In this document: piece after piece, positions 25,733-34,348 of the stretch
How the letters are laid out: each line of letters begins with the position of its first letter
How positions within the stretch are numbered: the stretch's first letter is position 1
Assembly (NCBI GenBank): GCA_028692105.1
Contig: JAQUYC010000001.1
Location: 1 to 64,000 of the forward strand
DNA: 64,000 nt
Source: Eubacteriales bacterium
GTDB lineage: Bacteria > Bacillota > Clostridia > Peptostreptococcales > Anaerovoracaceae
Direction of reading: 5' to 3'
Program-made: the position numbers and the translations under genes
The notes under the pieces: model-generated
What the model saw: only the letters and a program-made list of their open reading frames with translations
Databases searched by the model: none
Told to the model about the DNA's origin: nothing

Positions 25733-28700
25733 ATGAGTTTTTCAAAAACCGCTATAATGCGTCCAGTCTCTACAATAATGCTTATGCTCATCATCGTTGT
25801 GCTTGGAATCGTTTCATTTACCCGGCTTCCTATCGATCTGCTTCCTAAAATGGAGCTTCCTTATGCAATGGTCATGGTACAATATCCAAATGCCGGTCCT
25901 GCAGAAATTGAAAATTTAGTCACAAGACCTTTGGAACAGCAAATTGCAACAGTCGAGAATATAAAAGGGCTGTATTCATATTCAATGGAAGGAACTGCAC
26001 TTGTTCTGGGAGAATTTGAGAATGGCACTGATATGGACTTTGCCACTCTTAATATGCGGGAGAAAATTGCTTTGATTTCTGATTATCTTCCGGAAAATGC
26101 GGCAGAACCTATGATCCTTACAATGGACCCTACTATGATGCCTATATCGCAGCTTTATGTTTCCAGTGATATGCCTTTGGCGGAATTAAATGAAATCGTA
26201 GAAGATGAAATCATACCATCTATCGAACGCAGTGCCGGTGTTGCCGCTGCTTCCAGTTTCGGGGGCACAGAAAAAGAAATTAGTATAAAGTTTGATCAGG
26301 AAAGACTTGCCGGATACGGTCTTACCTTAAATGATATCGGTCGAATGCTGGCCGCCGAAAACATAAGCCTTCCCAGCGGAGATTTAAAGCAGGGCTCTAA
26401 AGAGATTATTGTTCGTACCATCGGAGAATTTGAAAGTCTTGACGATATAAAACATGTTCCCTTTGTTCTGCCTACCAGAGAAGTAGTATATCTGCAAGAT
26501 CTGGGAACTATTGAAGAGGGATTAAAGGAGAAAACTTCAATCGGCCGTCTTAACACAGTGCCCGCCATCGGTATAAGTATAACCAAACAATCAACTGCAA
26601 ATTCAGTTCTTGTTTCAAGGGCTATAGATGAATCTCTTGAAAAATTAAGAACGGATTATCCTGAACTGGACTTTACATATTCTTATAAGTCATCTGACTA
26701 TATTCAGCGCTCTGTAACCAATGTGGCAGAGACTGCTTTGTTAGGCTCTATCTTTGCCGTGCTTGTTTGCTTCCTGTTCTTGAGTAATATTGCATCAACG
26801 ATGATAATTGCTATATCAATACCCACTTCTATTATTGCAACCTTCATTGTATTGTATTTTACCGGACTGACACTAAACGTCCTGACCTTGGGCGGCCTTG
26901 CCGTTGCTATAGGTATGCTCGTTGATGACTCGATAGTTGTTATGGAGAATATCTACAGGCGGCGTGATGAGGGAATTGATGCTATACAAGCCTCTATTGT
27001 TGGAACCAAGGAAGTCACTATGCCTGTAATAGCCGCTACTCTTACAAAGGTGGCTGTATTCCTGCCGATTATATTTGTAGAAGGCATCGCAGCAACTATT
27101 ACCAGAGAATTTTCATTAACAATATCATTTGCATTGCTCTGTTCCCTGATGGTTGCCCTTTCGGTAGTACCTATGCTTTGCTCCAGACTTTTGAATATAA
27201 AAGATATGCGAACCCATATCCGTGTAAGAAACTTTGACTATAAGCTCAAATTTCTTCCGGTTTTTAATCGAGGATTAAAATATCTGACACATGTATATTT
27301 AAACTTCTTGAAGTATTCGCTTCACCATAGAAAAAAAATCATCATATGGTCTCTCGTAATTTTATTGTCCTCATCTGTATTGGTCGCCTTTGTAGGCGGT
27401 GAACTTTTCCCGCATACCGATGAAGGAAGCCTTACCATAACTGCAGAAATGCCTTATGGCACCTCTCTTGAAGAAGCCGACAAAATAATCAGCGGTATAG
27501 AGAATTATGTAGTCACGAGTATACCTGAAATGGCAGTATGCTCAGTAGAGATCGGGAGCAGTAACTTATTCAGTATAAATGCTGCGAATGAAGCTTCTGT
27601 AACAGTAAATCTTGTAGATAAAAGCGAACGAGACAGAAGCACTACCGAAGTCACCAATCAAATTATTACGGAGTTACAGAATGTAGTCGGAGCAAAAATA
27701 ACTGTTACAGAATTCTCATCAATGAGTATGTCTATGGGAGCAAGCCCCATTTCGCTTATTGTAAAGGGAGATGATCTTGATACTCTTAAAGAAGTATCTT
27801 CCGATCTGGCAGAAATTATTAGGGGAGTAAGCGGCACCTTCAATGTTACCACAGATATGAAAGAAGGAAACCCCGAGCTGCGTGTCATACTGCAGCGAAA
27901 TAATGCTGCACAATACGGCATAACTTCCTATCAGCTTGCACAGTCGCTCGAATCTGCTTTAGCCGGGACTACTGCTACCACATTGAAAACTGATGGAGAA
28001 GAAACAAATATCGTGCTTTCTCTCAGTTCAGATTATAAGACATCAATTGAAAATTTGAAGCAGATATTAATTGCCGCACCTACCGGACAAATGGTCACAG
28101 TCGGCGAAATCGCAGGTTTTACTTTTGATAATTCTCCTTCCCAGATTACCAGACAAGATCAGGTGAGAACAGTAACAATTTCCTCTGATGTTTCAGGTAG
28201 AGATCTTCAATCAGTATCAAGTGATATAGAAAAGGCAGTATCAAGCTATATGTTACCTGCAGGTTATTCTATCGATATCGGCGGTGAACAGGAAGAAATG
28301 GTAGATTCATTTACAAGTCTGTTCTATGCCCTGATGCTATCGTTCCTGCTAATCTATATGATATTGGCTTCACAATTTGAATCTCTCATACAGCCGCTTA
28401 TTATCATGCTTGCTATCCCGTTCGCACTGACCGGTGCGTTCTTGGCCTTGTTCATTACAAATACGCCTCTATCACTTGTTGCCTTCCTTGGGATCATAAT
28501 GTTAGGCGGTATTGTAGTAAACAATTCCATACTGCTGATTGACTTTATCAATCAGAACAAGAAGGTATATCCTACGCGAGAAGAGGCTATCATCAGTGCA
28601 GGAAGATACAGGATACGTCCGATACTTATGACCATGATGACCACAAGCCTTGGCCTTTTCCCCTTATCTTTAGGGATAGGCTCCGGAGCAGAATTGCAGG

Positions 28701-28870
28701 CACCAATGGGAATAACTGTAATAGGCGGATTGATATTCTCCACCGTCATTACGCTGATTATAGTACCCGTTTTCTATACTCTTTTTGATGATCAGAGTAT
28801 TAAATGGCGTGAACGCAGGGCAAAAAAAAGGTTTGAGAAGCAGCAGCTTATTGAGGAGGGACAGATATGA
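25733..28870 (+). CDS. RND family multidrug/solute efflux pump (AcrB/HAE1-like)
   Basis: A 1,045-aa proton-driven transporter with twelve membrane helices and two large extracytoplasmic loops. It begins MSFSKTAIMRPVSTIMLMLI, typical of the family; VAIGMLVDDSIVVMENIYRR in helix 4 carries the proton-relay aspartates; FPHTDEGSLTITAEMPYG opens the second loop; helices 8-12 follow from about residue 860, including IMLGGIVVNNSILLIDFINQ. Such pumps are best known in Gram-negative bacteria but also occur in Clostridia. Substrates cannot be predicted. Its stop overlaps the tetR start by 4 bp. Confidence 0.94.
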   Translation: MSFSKTAIMRPVSTIMLMLIIVVLGIVSFTRLPIDLLPKMELPYAMVMVQYPNAGPAEIENLVTRPLEQQIATVENIKGLYSYSMEGTALVLGEFENGTDMDFATLNMREKIALISDYLPENAAEPMILTMDPTMMPISQLYVSSDMPLAELNEIVEDEIIPSIERSAGVAAASSFGGTEKEISIKFDQERLAGYGLTLNDIGRMLAAENISLPSGDLKQGSKEIIVRTIGEFESLDDIKHVPFVLPTREVVYLQDLGTIEEGLKEKTSIGRLNTVPAIGISITKQSTANSVLVSRAIDESLEKLRTDYPELDFTYSYKSSDYIQRSVTNVAETALLGSIFAVLVCFLFLSNIASTMIIAISIPTSIIATFIVLYFTGLTLNVLTLGGLAVAIGMLVDDSIVVMENIYRRRDEGIDAIQASIVGTKEVTMPVIAATLTKVAVFLPIIFVEGIAATITREFSLTISFALLCSLMVALSVVPMLCSRLLNIKDMRTHIRVRNFDYKLKFLPVFNRGLKYLTHVYLNFLKYSLHHRKKIIIWSLVILLSSSVLVAFVGGELFPHTDEGSLTITAEMPYGTSLEEADKIISGIENYVVTSIPEMAVCSVEIGSSNLFSINAANEASVTVNLVDKSERDRSTTEVTNQIITELQNVVGAKITVTEFSSMSMSMGASPISLIVKGDDLDTLKEVSSDLAEIIRGVSGTFNVTTDMKEGNPELRVILQRNNAAQYGITSYQLAQSLESALAGTTATTLKTDGEETNIVLSLSSDYKTSIENLKQILIAAPTGQMVTVGEIAGFTFDNSPSQITRQDQVRTVTISSDVSGRDLQSVSSDIEKAVSSYMLPAGYSIDIGGEQEEMVDSFTSLFYALMLSFLLIYMILASQFESLIQPLIIMLAIPFALTGAFLALFITNTPLSLVAFLGIIMLGGIVVNNSILLIDFINQNKKVYPTREEAIISAGRYRIRPILMTMMTTSLGLFPLSLGIGSGAELQAPMGITVIGGLIFSTVITLIIVPVFYTLFDDQSIKWRERRAKKRFEKQQLIEEGQI

Positions 28871-29478
28871 CAGAAATTAAATCCAAACATGATCTTATAC
28901 TTGATGCCGCTTATAATCTTTTCATCAATAAAGGTTATTGGGACACCAAAATCATTGATATATCAGAGGCGGCAGGAATCGGAAAAGGAACCGTTTATGA
29001 ATACTTTGAAAGCAAGGATGCTATCTTTCTGGAATTATTTAGAACAAAGGTGGAATCCGGGTATGACAATATTACGGATCTGTTAAGCAAAAACATTTCT
29101 TCTGAAATGAAACTGAAGGAATTTATTGACATAGAGCTAAAAAATACATCAAAATATACATTTAACAAGCAGTTTTTACTTGATTTGATGGTAAAGTCCG
29201 ATGCATTCAAAAATCTGGAACTAATAGAATCAATACATAAACTTGTGGCAAAGAAATTTTCTGTTCTGTTTCATGTTATTGAAGAAGGAATGAATAAAGG
29301 AGAATTCGCTAAAAGAAATACCTCACTGACCGCTGCTTCAATTCTGGGTGCTATCAATTTGTATATAAGTTTTGATTTGCTTCCAATCGATCTTGAAGAT
29401 ATCATACCTTCTGGTAAAACGAAATCCTGGCGCGAAGACGAATTTTTAGACTTACTATTAAACGGATTAAAAGCATAA
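28867..29478 (+). CDS. TetR family transcriptional regulator of the RND operon
   Basis: A 203-aa repressor type protein. The N-terminal TetR helix-turn-helix spans about residues 9-55 (ILDAAYNLFINKGYWDTKI, ISEAAGIGKGTVYEYF with the recognition helix). The C-terminal ligand-binding half is helical and unclassified. It is translated in overlap (ATGA) with the pump gene, so it is co-transcribed; the dyad next to the operon promoter is its probable site, giving autorepression relieved by a pump substrate. Confidence 0.93.
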   Translation: MTEIKSKHDLILDAAYNLFINKGYWDTKIIDISEAAGIGKGTVYEYFESKDAIFLELFRTKVESGYDNITDLLSKNISSEMKLKEFIDIELKNTSKYTFNKQFLLDLMVKSDAFKNLELIESIHKLVAKKFSVLFHVIEEGMNKGEFAKRNTSLTAASILGAINLYISFDLLPIDLEDIIPSGKTKSWREDEFLDLLLNGLKA

Positions 29479-29544
29479 TTTATAAAAATATCGTTACATC
29501 TATAAAAATCTAATGTATAATTGCAGATGAGTATCTTGATTAAA

Positions 29545-29571
29545 CCCCCGCCATCTCATGGTGGGGCTTTT
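29545..29571 (+). terminator. Terminator after the RND-tetR operon
   Basis: CCCCGCCATCTCATGGTGGGG followed by CTTTTAG is a GC-rich hairpin (CCCCrCC with GGyGGGG around a CATGA-type loop). It lies between tetR and the helicase gene. Confidence 0.7.
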
Positions 29572-29604
29572 AGTAAATAACATGAGTAAAAAGATAGGAG
29601 AATA

Positions 29605-31242
29605 ATGGAAGCAATAGTTTTTAATGAGTTAAATCTGTCAAATGAGGTCCGTAAAGCATTGAACGAAATGGGTTTTGAAGAAACAACTCCGATTCAGTCA
29701 AAAGCGATACCTCCAATTTTTGAGGGGAAAGATATTATCGGTCAGGCGCAGACGGGAACCGGAAAAACCTGCGCTTTTGGTATTCCTGCGATCGAAATGC
29801 TTGACCCCGATATAAACGCAATACAGGTACTTGTCCTCTGCCCTACCAGGGAATTAGCCATACAGGTCTCGGAAGAGCTGAAAAACGTCAGTAAGTTCAA
29901 AAGAGGAATCAAAGTTCTTCCCATTTACGGCGGTCAGTCTATAGATCGGCAGATTATGGCACTGAAAGGGAAGCCTCAGATCATCGTGGGAACTCCGGGG
30001 AGAGTAATGGACCATATGAGAAGACATACCCTGAAACTTGCGAATCTCAAAATGATCATTCTGGATGAGGCTGACGAGATGTTAAATATGGGTTTTCGTG
30101 AGGATATAGATACCATTTTGAAAGAAATCCCGCAGAACAGGCAAACATTGCTTTTCTCTGCTACTATGCCAAAGGAAATAATGGATCTAACAAAACTCTA
30201 TCAGAAGGACCCTGTTCTGATTAAAACAGTTCACAAGGAACTGACTATCCCAAGCATTGAACAGTATTATCTTGAGGTCAGGGAAAGTTCGAAAACAGAG
30301 CTTCTCTGTCGTCTGATCGATGCTAAAAACATAAAACTTGGTTTGGTATTTTGTAATACCAAAAGACGTGTGGATGAACTGACAAGTGCCCTCCAAACGC
30401 GGAACTACTCCGCCGAAGCACTGCATGGAGATATGAAACAATCGGAACGAGATCGCGTCATGACCAAATTCCGAAAGGGTCAGATTGAAATCCTGGTTGC
30501 AACCGATGTTGCTGCCAGAGGCATCGATGTCAATAATATAGAGGCTGTTTTCAACTACGATATTCCTAATGATGAGGAATATTATGTCCATCGTATCGGA
30601 AGAACCGGGCGTGCAGGGAAAACCGGCGTATCATATTCTTTCATTTTTGGGCGTGACATCTATAAACTCAAGGATATCCAGCGATATACGAAATCCGAGA
30701 TTCTTCCCATGAATCCTCCTACCATTTCTGATGTAGAAGAGGTGAAACTGGATGCTGCGATACAGGAAGTTCTTAAACTGCTTGAAACATCAAAAGGCTA
30801 TACAAAATACCTATCTGTTATCGAAAAGATTCTGACTGAATCTGATGATACAACAACCCTTGATGTCGCTGCAGCCTTATTTCAGCTCGCATTTGATGAT
30901 CTGGACAATAAGAATTATGAATATTCCGATCTGGATGAGGATTATACTCGTTATAAAAAAGAAGGCATGGTACGATTGTTTATGAGCATCGGTTCTATGG
31001 ACAATATCCAGCCAAAGAATATCGTTCAAAGCATCGCATCTAAATCATCTTTATCCGGAAAGCTCATTGGGGAAATTGATATTCATAAAAACTTTACCTT
31101 TGTGGAAGTTCCGGCAGAGTTTGCCGATGATGTCATGGATTCCATGAGAAGCTTTACCCATCATGGCAGAAAAGTTCAGATTGAAAGAGCTGCCAAACGG
31201 CAGGGTAAAAAGAAAAGCAGTCAAGCAAGCCGCAGACGTTAA
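29605..31242 (+). CDS. DEAD-box RNA helicase with DbpA-type RNA-binding domain
   Basis: A 545-aa ATP-dependent RNA helicase. Motifs in order: Q motif ETTPIQSKAIP, I AQTGTGKT, Ia PTRELAIQ, GG, Ib TPGRV, II DEAD, III SAT, IV LVFCNTKRR, V TDVAARGIDV and VI HRIGRTGRAG. From about residue 455 the chain has a DbpA-like RRM (VRLFMSIGSMDNIQPKNIV ... FVEVPAEFADDVMDS), then a short basic tail (KRQGKKKSSQASRRR). It resembles CshA/DeaD proteins acting in ribosome assembly and mRNA decay at low temperature. A strong hairpin precedes it and it is a single-gene unit. Confidence 0.95.
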   Translation: MEAIVFNELNLSNEVRKALNEMGFEETTPIQSKAIPPIFEGKDIIGQAQTGTGKTCAFGIPAIEMLDPDINAIQVLVLCPTRELAIQVSEELKNVSKFKRGIKVLPIYGGQSIDRQIMALKGKPQIIVGTPGRVMDHMRRHTLKLANLKMIILDEADEMLNMGFREDIDTILKEIPQNRQTLLFSATMPKEIMDLTKLYQKDPVLIKTVHKELTIPSIEQYYLEVRESSKTELLCRLIDAKNIKLGLVFCNTKRRVDELTSALQTRNYSAEALHGDMKQSERDRVMTKFRKGQIEILVATDVAARGIDVNNIEAVFNYDIPNDEEYYVHRIGRTGRAGKTGVSYSFIFGRDIYKLKDIQRYTKSEILPMNPPTISDVEEVKLDAAIQEVLKLLETSKGYTKYLSVIEKILTESDDTTTLDVAAALFQLAFDDLDNKNYEYSDLDEDYTRYKKEGMVRLFMSIGSMDNIQPKNIVQSIASKSSLSGKLIGEIDIHKNFTFVEVPAEFADDVMDSMRSFTHHGRKVQIERAAKRQGKKKSSQASRRR

Positions 31243-31257
31243 CATACCATATATTGA

Positions 31258-31342
31258 CAATGCAGATGCTTTTGCACCGGAAAATCATTGATGCCTTTAC
31301 AGCTGGTGAATGAAGTGAACCGGTACAATCGCATCTGCAATG
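31258..31342. terminator. Imperfect 23-bp inverted repeat between convergent genes
   Basis: CAATGCAGATGC..GCACCGG (31258-31280) and CCGG..GCATCTGCAATG (31320-31342) match at 19 of 23 positions across a 39-nt loop. It lies between the helicase (plus) and the TM1266-type gene (minus). A bidirectional 3' structure is likely; there is no T-run. Confidence 0.45.
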
Positions 31343-31350
31343 ATAACGTA

Positions 31351-31605
31351 CTAATTCAGATCGATAAGCTTTGCTGTGACTCCTTCAAGGTTGTTCAGAT
31401 CCTTAACCAATTGTTCGACCTCTTCTTGTTCTCCAAAAGGCTGCAGGATTAAAATACCGTCATTTGCACATGCATTTTCGCTGGTATCATGCATCCCCAA
31501 ACGAGTTTTTATCTTACAGCCATTCTTTGTCAGCGTATCCTGTAGTTGCACTGCATTTCCTGTCCTGTTATCCATCCGGATACCAATCAAGTAATAATAT
31601 GACAT
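31351..31605 (-). CDS. TM1266-type (ACT-like) regulator
   Basis: An 84-aa alpha/beta protein with the pattern YYLIGIRMDNRTGNAVQLQD, IKTRLGMHD and DGILILQPFGEQEEVEQLV seen in the TM1266 / iron-only hydrogenase system putative regulator family, an ACT/NikR-like fold. Members sit near hydrogenase maturation genes elsewhere, but none is nearby here. Its job is unknown and the name is only a family label. It is a single gene with AGGAGGTTAAACC before ATG. Confidence 0.8.
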   Translation of the reverse strand: MSYYYLIGIRMDNRTGNAVQLQDTLTKNGCKIKTRLGMHDTSENACANDGILILQPFGEQEEVEQLVKDLNNLEGVTAKLIDLN

Positions 31606-31735
31606 GGTTTAACCTCCTTTGATTTTCACTCAATAATAATACAAGGTGTAAATTGTTAATACTATCCTTGGTTGTAGTATACAATATCTGTCATATTCTC
31701 GGCAATAAGCATTTAATATTTTTTACACATATACT

Positions 31736-31758
31736 AAAGGGCTGCTCGACAGCAGCCC
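31736..31758 (-). terminator. nrdJ: Terminator after nrdJ
   Basis: On the minus strand GGGCTGCT-GTCG-AGCAGCCC followed by TTTAGTAT, 8 bp beyond the nrdJ stop. Confidence 0.8.
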
Positions 31759-31766
31759 CTGAATTA

Positions 31767-34118
31767 TTACCTGATCGGACAAACTCCGCTTTCACAGCCT
31801 TCATCGCCAATATCGTACTCCACTTCTTCCTTTTCATACTTTGATATCAGTGATGGTACAAAGGGATTCATAACTTCAACCCTTCTTTTGTATTCCTCTT
31901 CCGATATTTCCTCGAAAGGAAGCAATTCATAAAAATTATCCTCAAAGGACAGGAAGGAAAGTGCAACTGTATCTTCCCAATTGTCCCAAACCCATTGCTC
32001 GACTTCTCCCCATTCATTATCCCTTACATGTATTGTTATGGAACAGTTGTGCTCTACGTAGTGTGTCATGAACATCTTATAAATTTCGAGCTGTTCAATT
32101 GCACTGACATCAGCCTTGAATCTTTTACCCGGAGCCCTTTCCGGGAATTCCACCACTTTAGTTACACAGGTATCCGGATCCTGTCCAACCTCCGGGAAAA
32201 CAGGATATCCAAGCTCTTCACATACTTTTGTAAGCGGATCGTCGCTGCTGATCCTGACTCTTCTAATGTAATAAGGCGCATGGGAGAAATGAACCCCGCT
32301 CGATACTACCGGAAGAAGGCTTAGAGTACCCTCCGGCTTTATCGTAGTTATAAGGAGCGGCTCCTTCTGTCCCAGCTCTTTGGCATAATCTACAGCAGCT
32401 CTCCTTGCAGTTTCCTTCAATTCTCCAAGCAGCTTTTGCTGCTCTTCTTTGTCCATATCCAGTGCATTTACCAGGTCCTGCCAGCCGGTCAAAGAGCAGC
32501 CTAAAAGCTTATCTCTTTGCTGTACAGCGTTCCACTCAGGAATTTCCAGCTCGGTGCATGTCATCCGGTATCCGGCTCTCGCACTGAGCTTCTGTGCTTC
32601 CATCAATCCTTCATGGTCAAGAGCACCGTCCTTAACAAACCCCATAACATTGACAGTAGTAAGATTGCACAGGCCTTTTGAATCCAATAGGATTTCAGCG
32701 CATGGGTTTACCCCCTGGAAGTTTGGACGCCGTTTCGCTCCGGCAGCTTCGTTAACCCAACCCGGTTCGCCTGAGTATCTCATCTGCTGCAGGTGCCAAT
32801 GAAGCTCCTCCCTCGTAGGTTTTCTTGTATAATAGATCGAATTATTGCTCATCTGTCGGTGTGCGATCTCCGTATCCAGCACCCATTTCTCATCGGTTTT
32901 CTTATAAAGCTCACTCTTTGCCTGTATACACTCTTTGTCATCCTGATCTATCAGTACGATTTCTGCTGTTCTGCGAACGCCTCCTACCACAACGTTTTCA
33001 CCGATAATATTCGCTATATCAAGACAATCAATCGATTTCAGCTTCACTTTCGATGATGTAGATCTATGCTTTGACTTTTCGATGATACGGTATATTTTAA
33101 CAAACATGTTCTTCATGCTGGAATGGCCGCTGGCTGTTCCGCCGAAGGTTTTCAGCTTCTCTCCTTTGGATCGTACATTGTCATAGTTCAATATGACGGT
33201 CTTTATCTTTCTGTACTCTGTACTGTACAATACCTTGAGAAAATAATCCATCGACTGAACCCAGCCCTCTTTGCTGTCACCTATCGTTATCTTTATAGTG
33301 TCATTATGTGTGAATTCCAAGGAAGTGCTGTCCTGGCGCAGAGTGCGAAGCATCGGTGTATATGACTCATGGATGACTTCGACATCCGTTCTGACGGGCG
33401 GGAGCTTTTCAATATCAGATTTAAGCACCCTGACTCCGACACCCGAACCAACCATAAGAAGATAGAATATATCACGGAAAGCAGCGAAGCTGTCAACAAC
33501 TTGAAACGAGCAGTTATAATTGGACATCGGATAAAACTTAGAAACATCCGTACTCCCTACCCAGAAAGTTCTTCCTGATAAAAATTGCTTCAGATCAAAG
33601 ATATTTCGATAGAGTTTTTCCGCCTCTTCCTTTGAAGTTGGTACTAAACTGCAGTTATATTCTACAGAGCGGCGTACAGTTTCCCACCAGTATTCCCGGC
33701 GCATTTCTTCAGGGATCCATCTTGAATATGTACGGTAGTATACAAAACTCCCGAGTTGGTTCATAGGAGACGGTGCGTGCTTATATTTGCTTACATAATC
33801 ATCAGAAATTATTCTCCCGTCTCTGCGTTTTCTTGCATCCCTGGTCTTATCTCTTTCATAACGGTATATTATAAACTTTTTAGCTGCATCCTTCCTGTTG
33901 CTTGCCATCAGATAGTCTTCCACCAGGTCCTGCAGGTCTTCAACATTAATAGTTCTTTCTGATCTTTCCACCTGTTTTTCAATTGCGGAAGCAATATCAC
34001 CGGACAATTTATAATCTATACCCGGCGTTGTTTCAAGCATTGCTTTCTCTATCGCAGTTTTTATTTTTTCACTATTGAAGGTGACTTGGGTGCCATCTCT
34101 TTTAATAACAGTTTTCAT
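31767..34118 (-). CDS. nrdJ: Adenosylcobalamin-dependent ribonucleoside-triphosphate reductase (class II)
   Basis: Makes deoxynucleotides from ribonucleoside triphosphates using a B12-derived radical. The 783-aa monomeric-type protein has an N-terminal ATP-cone (VIKRDGTQVTFNSEKIKTAIEKA, residues 3-95), the RTPR catalytic core with MSNYNCSF (first redox cysteine), VNPCAEILL (radical cysteine) and GLCNLTTVNV (second redox cysteine), and the C-terminal shuttle pair in GCESGVCPIR (C-x4-C), as in the Lactobacillus RTPR. Presence of corrinoid adenosyltransferase at 46.8 kb fits the cofactor need. No cobalamin riboswitch was seen upstream; promoter TTGAAA-N17-TATAAT lies 45 bp ahead of the start. 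Confidence 0.95.
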   Translation of the reverse strand: MKTVIKRDGTQVTFNSEKIKTAIEKAMLETTPGIDYKLSGDIASAIEKQVERSERTINVEDLQDLVEDYLMASNRKDAAKKFIIYRYERDKTRDARKRRDGRIISDDYVSKYKHAPSPMNQLGSFVYYRTYSRWIPEEMRREYWWETVRRSVEYNCSLVPTSKEEAEKLYRNIFDLKQFLSGRTFWVGSTDVSKFYPMSNYNCSFQVVDSFAAFRDIFYLLMVGSGVGVRVLKSDIEKLPPVRTDVEVIHESYTPMLRTLRQDSTSLEFTHNDTIKITIGDSKEGWVQSMDYFLKVLYSTEYRKIKTVILNYDNVRSKGEKLKTFGGTASGHSSMKNMFVKIYRIIEKSKHRSTSSKVKLKSIDCLDIANIIGENVVVGGVRRTAEIVLIDQDDKECIQAKSELYKKTDEKWVLDTEIAHRQMSNNSIYYTRKPTREELHWHLQQMRYSGEPGWVNEAAGAKRRPNFQGVNPCAEILLDSKGLCNLTTVNVMGFVKDGALDHEGLMEAQKLSARAGYRMTCTELEIPEWNAVQQRDKLLGCSLTGWQDLVNALDMDKEEQQKLLGELKETARRAAVDYAKELGQKEPLLITTIKPEGTLSLLPVVSSGVHFSHAPYYIRRVRISSDDPLTKVCEELGYPVFPEVGQDPDTCVTKVVEFPERAPGKRFKADVSAIEQLEIYKMFMTHYVEHNCSITIHVRDNEWGEVEQWVWDNWEDTVALSFLSFEDNFYELLPFEEISEEEYKRRVEVMNPFVPSLISKYEKEEVEYDIGDEGCESGVCPIR

Positions 34119-34162
34119 TTGTGTGCCTCCTACATATTGTTGTTTTCGTATTGATGGGCAAC

Positions 34163-34191
34163 ATTATATAGTATATTTTCCTTTATTTCAA
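34163..34191 (-). promoter_or_regulatory. nrdJ: Promoter for nrdJ
   Basis: Minus-strand TTGAAA, 17-bp spacer, TATAAT; the mRNA would start within the 50 bp before the AGGAGGCACACAA-ATG. Confidence 0.65.
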
Positions 34192-34238
34192 CTATAATTC
34201 TATATTCAATTTGATAACTTTTCCAATTCACCATTTAC

Positions 34239-34285
34239 TTGACTCATCTTGCTTCTGATTATATAATTTGTATACAGTTATACAA
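34239..34285 (+). promoter_or_regulatory. Promoter and candidate GntR operator of the aconitase operon
   Basis: TTGACT (34239-34244), a 17-bp spacer and a perfect TATAAT (34262-34267) are followed without gap by TTGTATA-CAGT-TATACAA (34268-34285), a perfect 7-bp-arm dyad. Its base pattern (TTGTATAC... ) is like operators of FadR-type GntR proteins, and a gene for such a protein is the third gene of the operon. The site would overlap the transcription start, so binding would repress. Confidence 0.7.
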
Positions 34286-34348
34286 TTTCAAAAGAGAGAA
34301 AACTAAGACAATGGAAATTTACAAACTAAGAAAAAGGAGAGTTTAGAT

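Noticed and set aside
34119-34348. Cobalamin riboswitch ahead of nrdJ
   Set aside because: No B12-box-like phrase was recognised; the gap holds two divergent promoters and one dyad.
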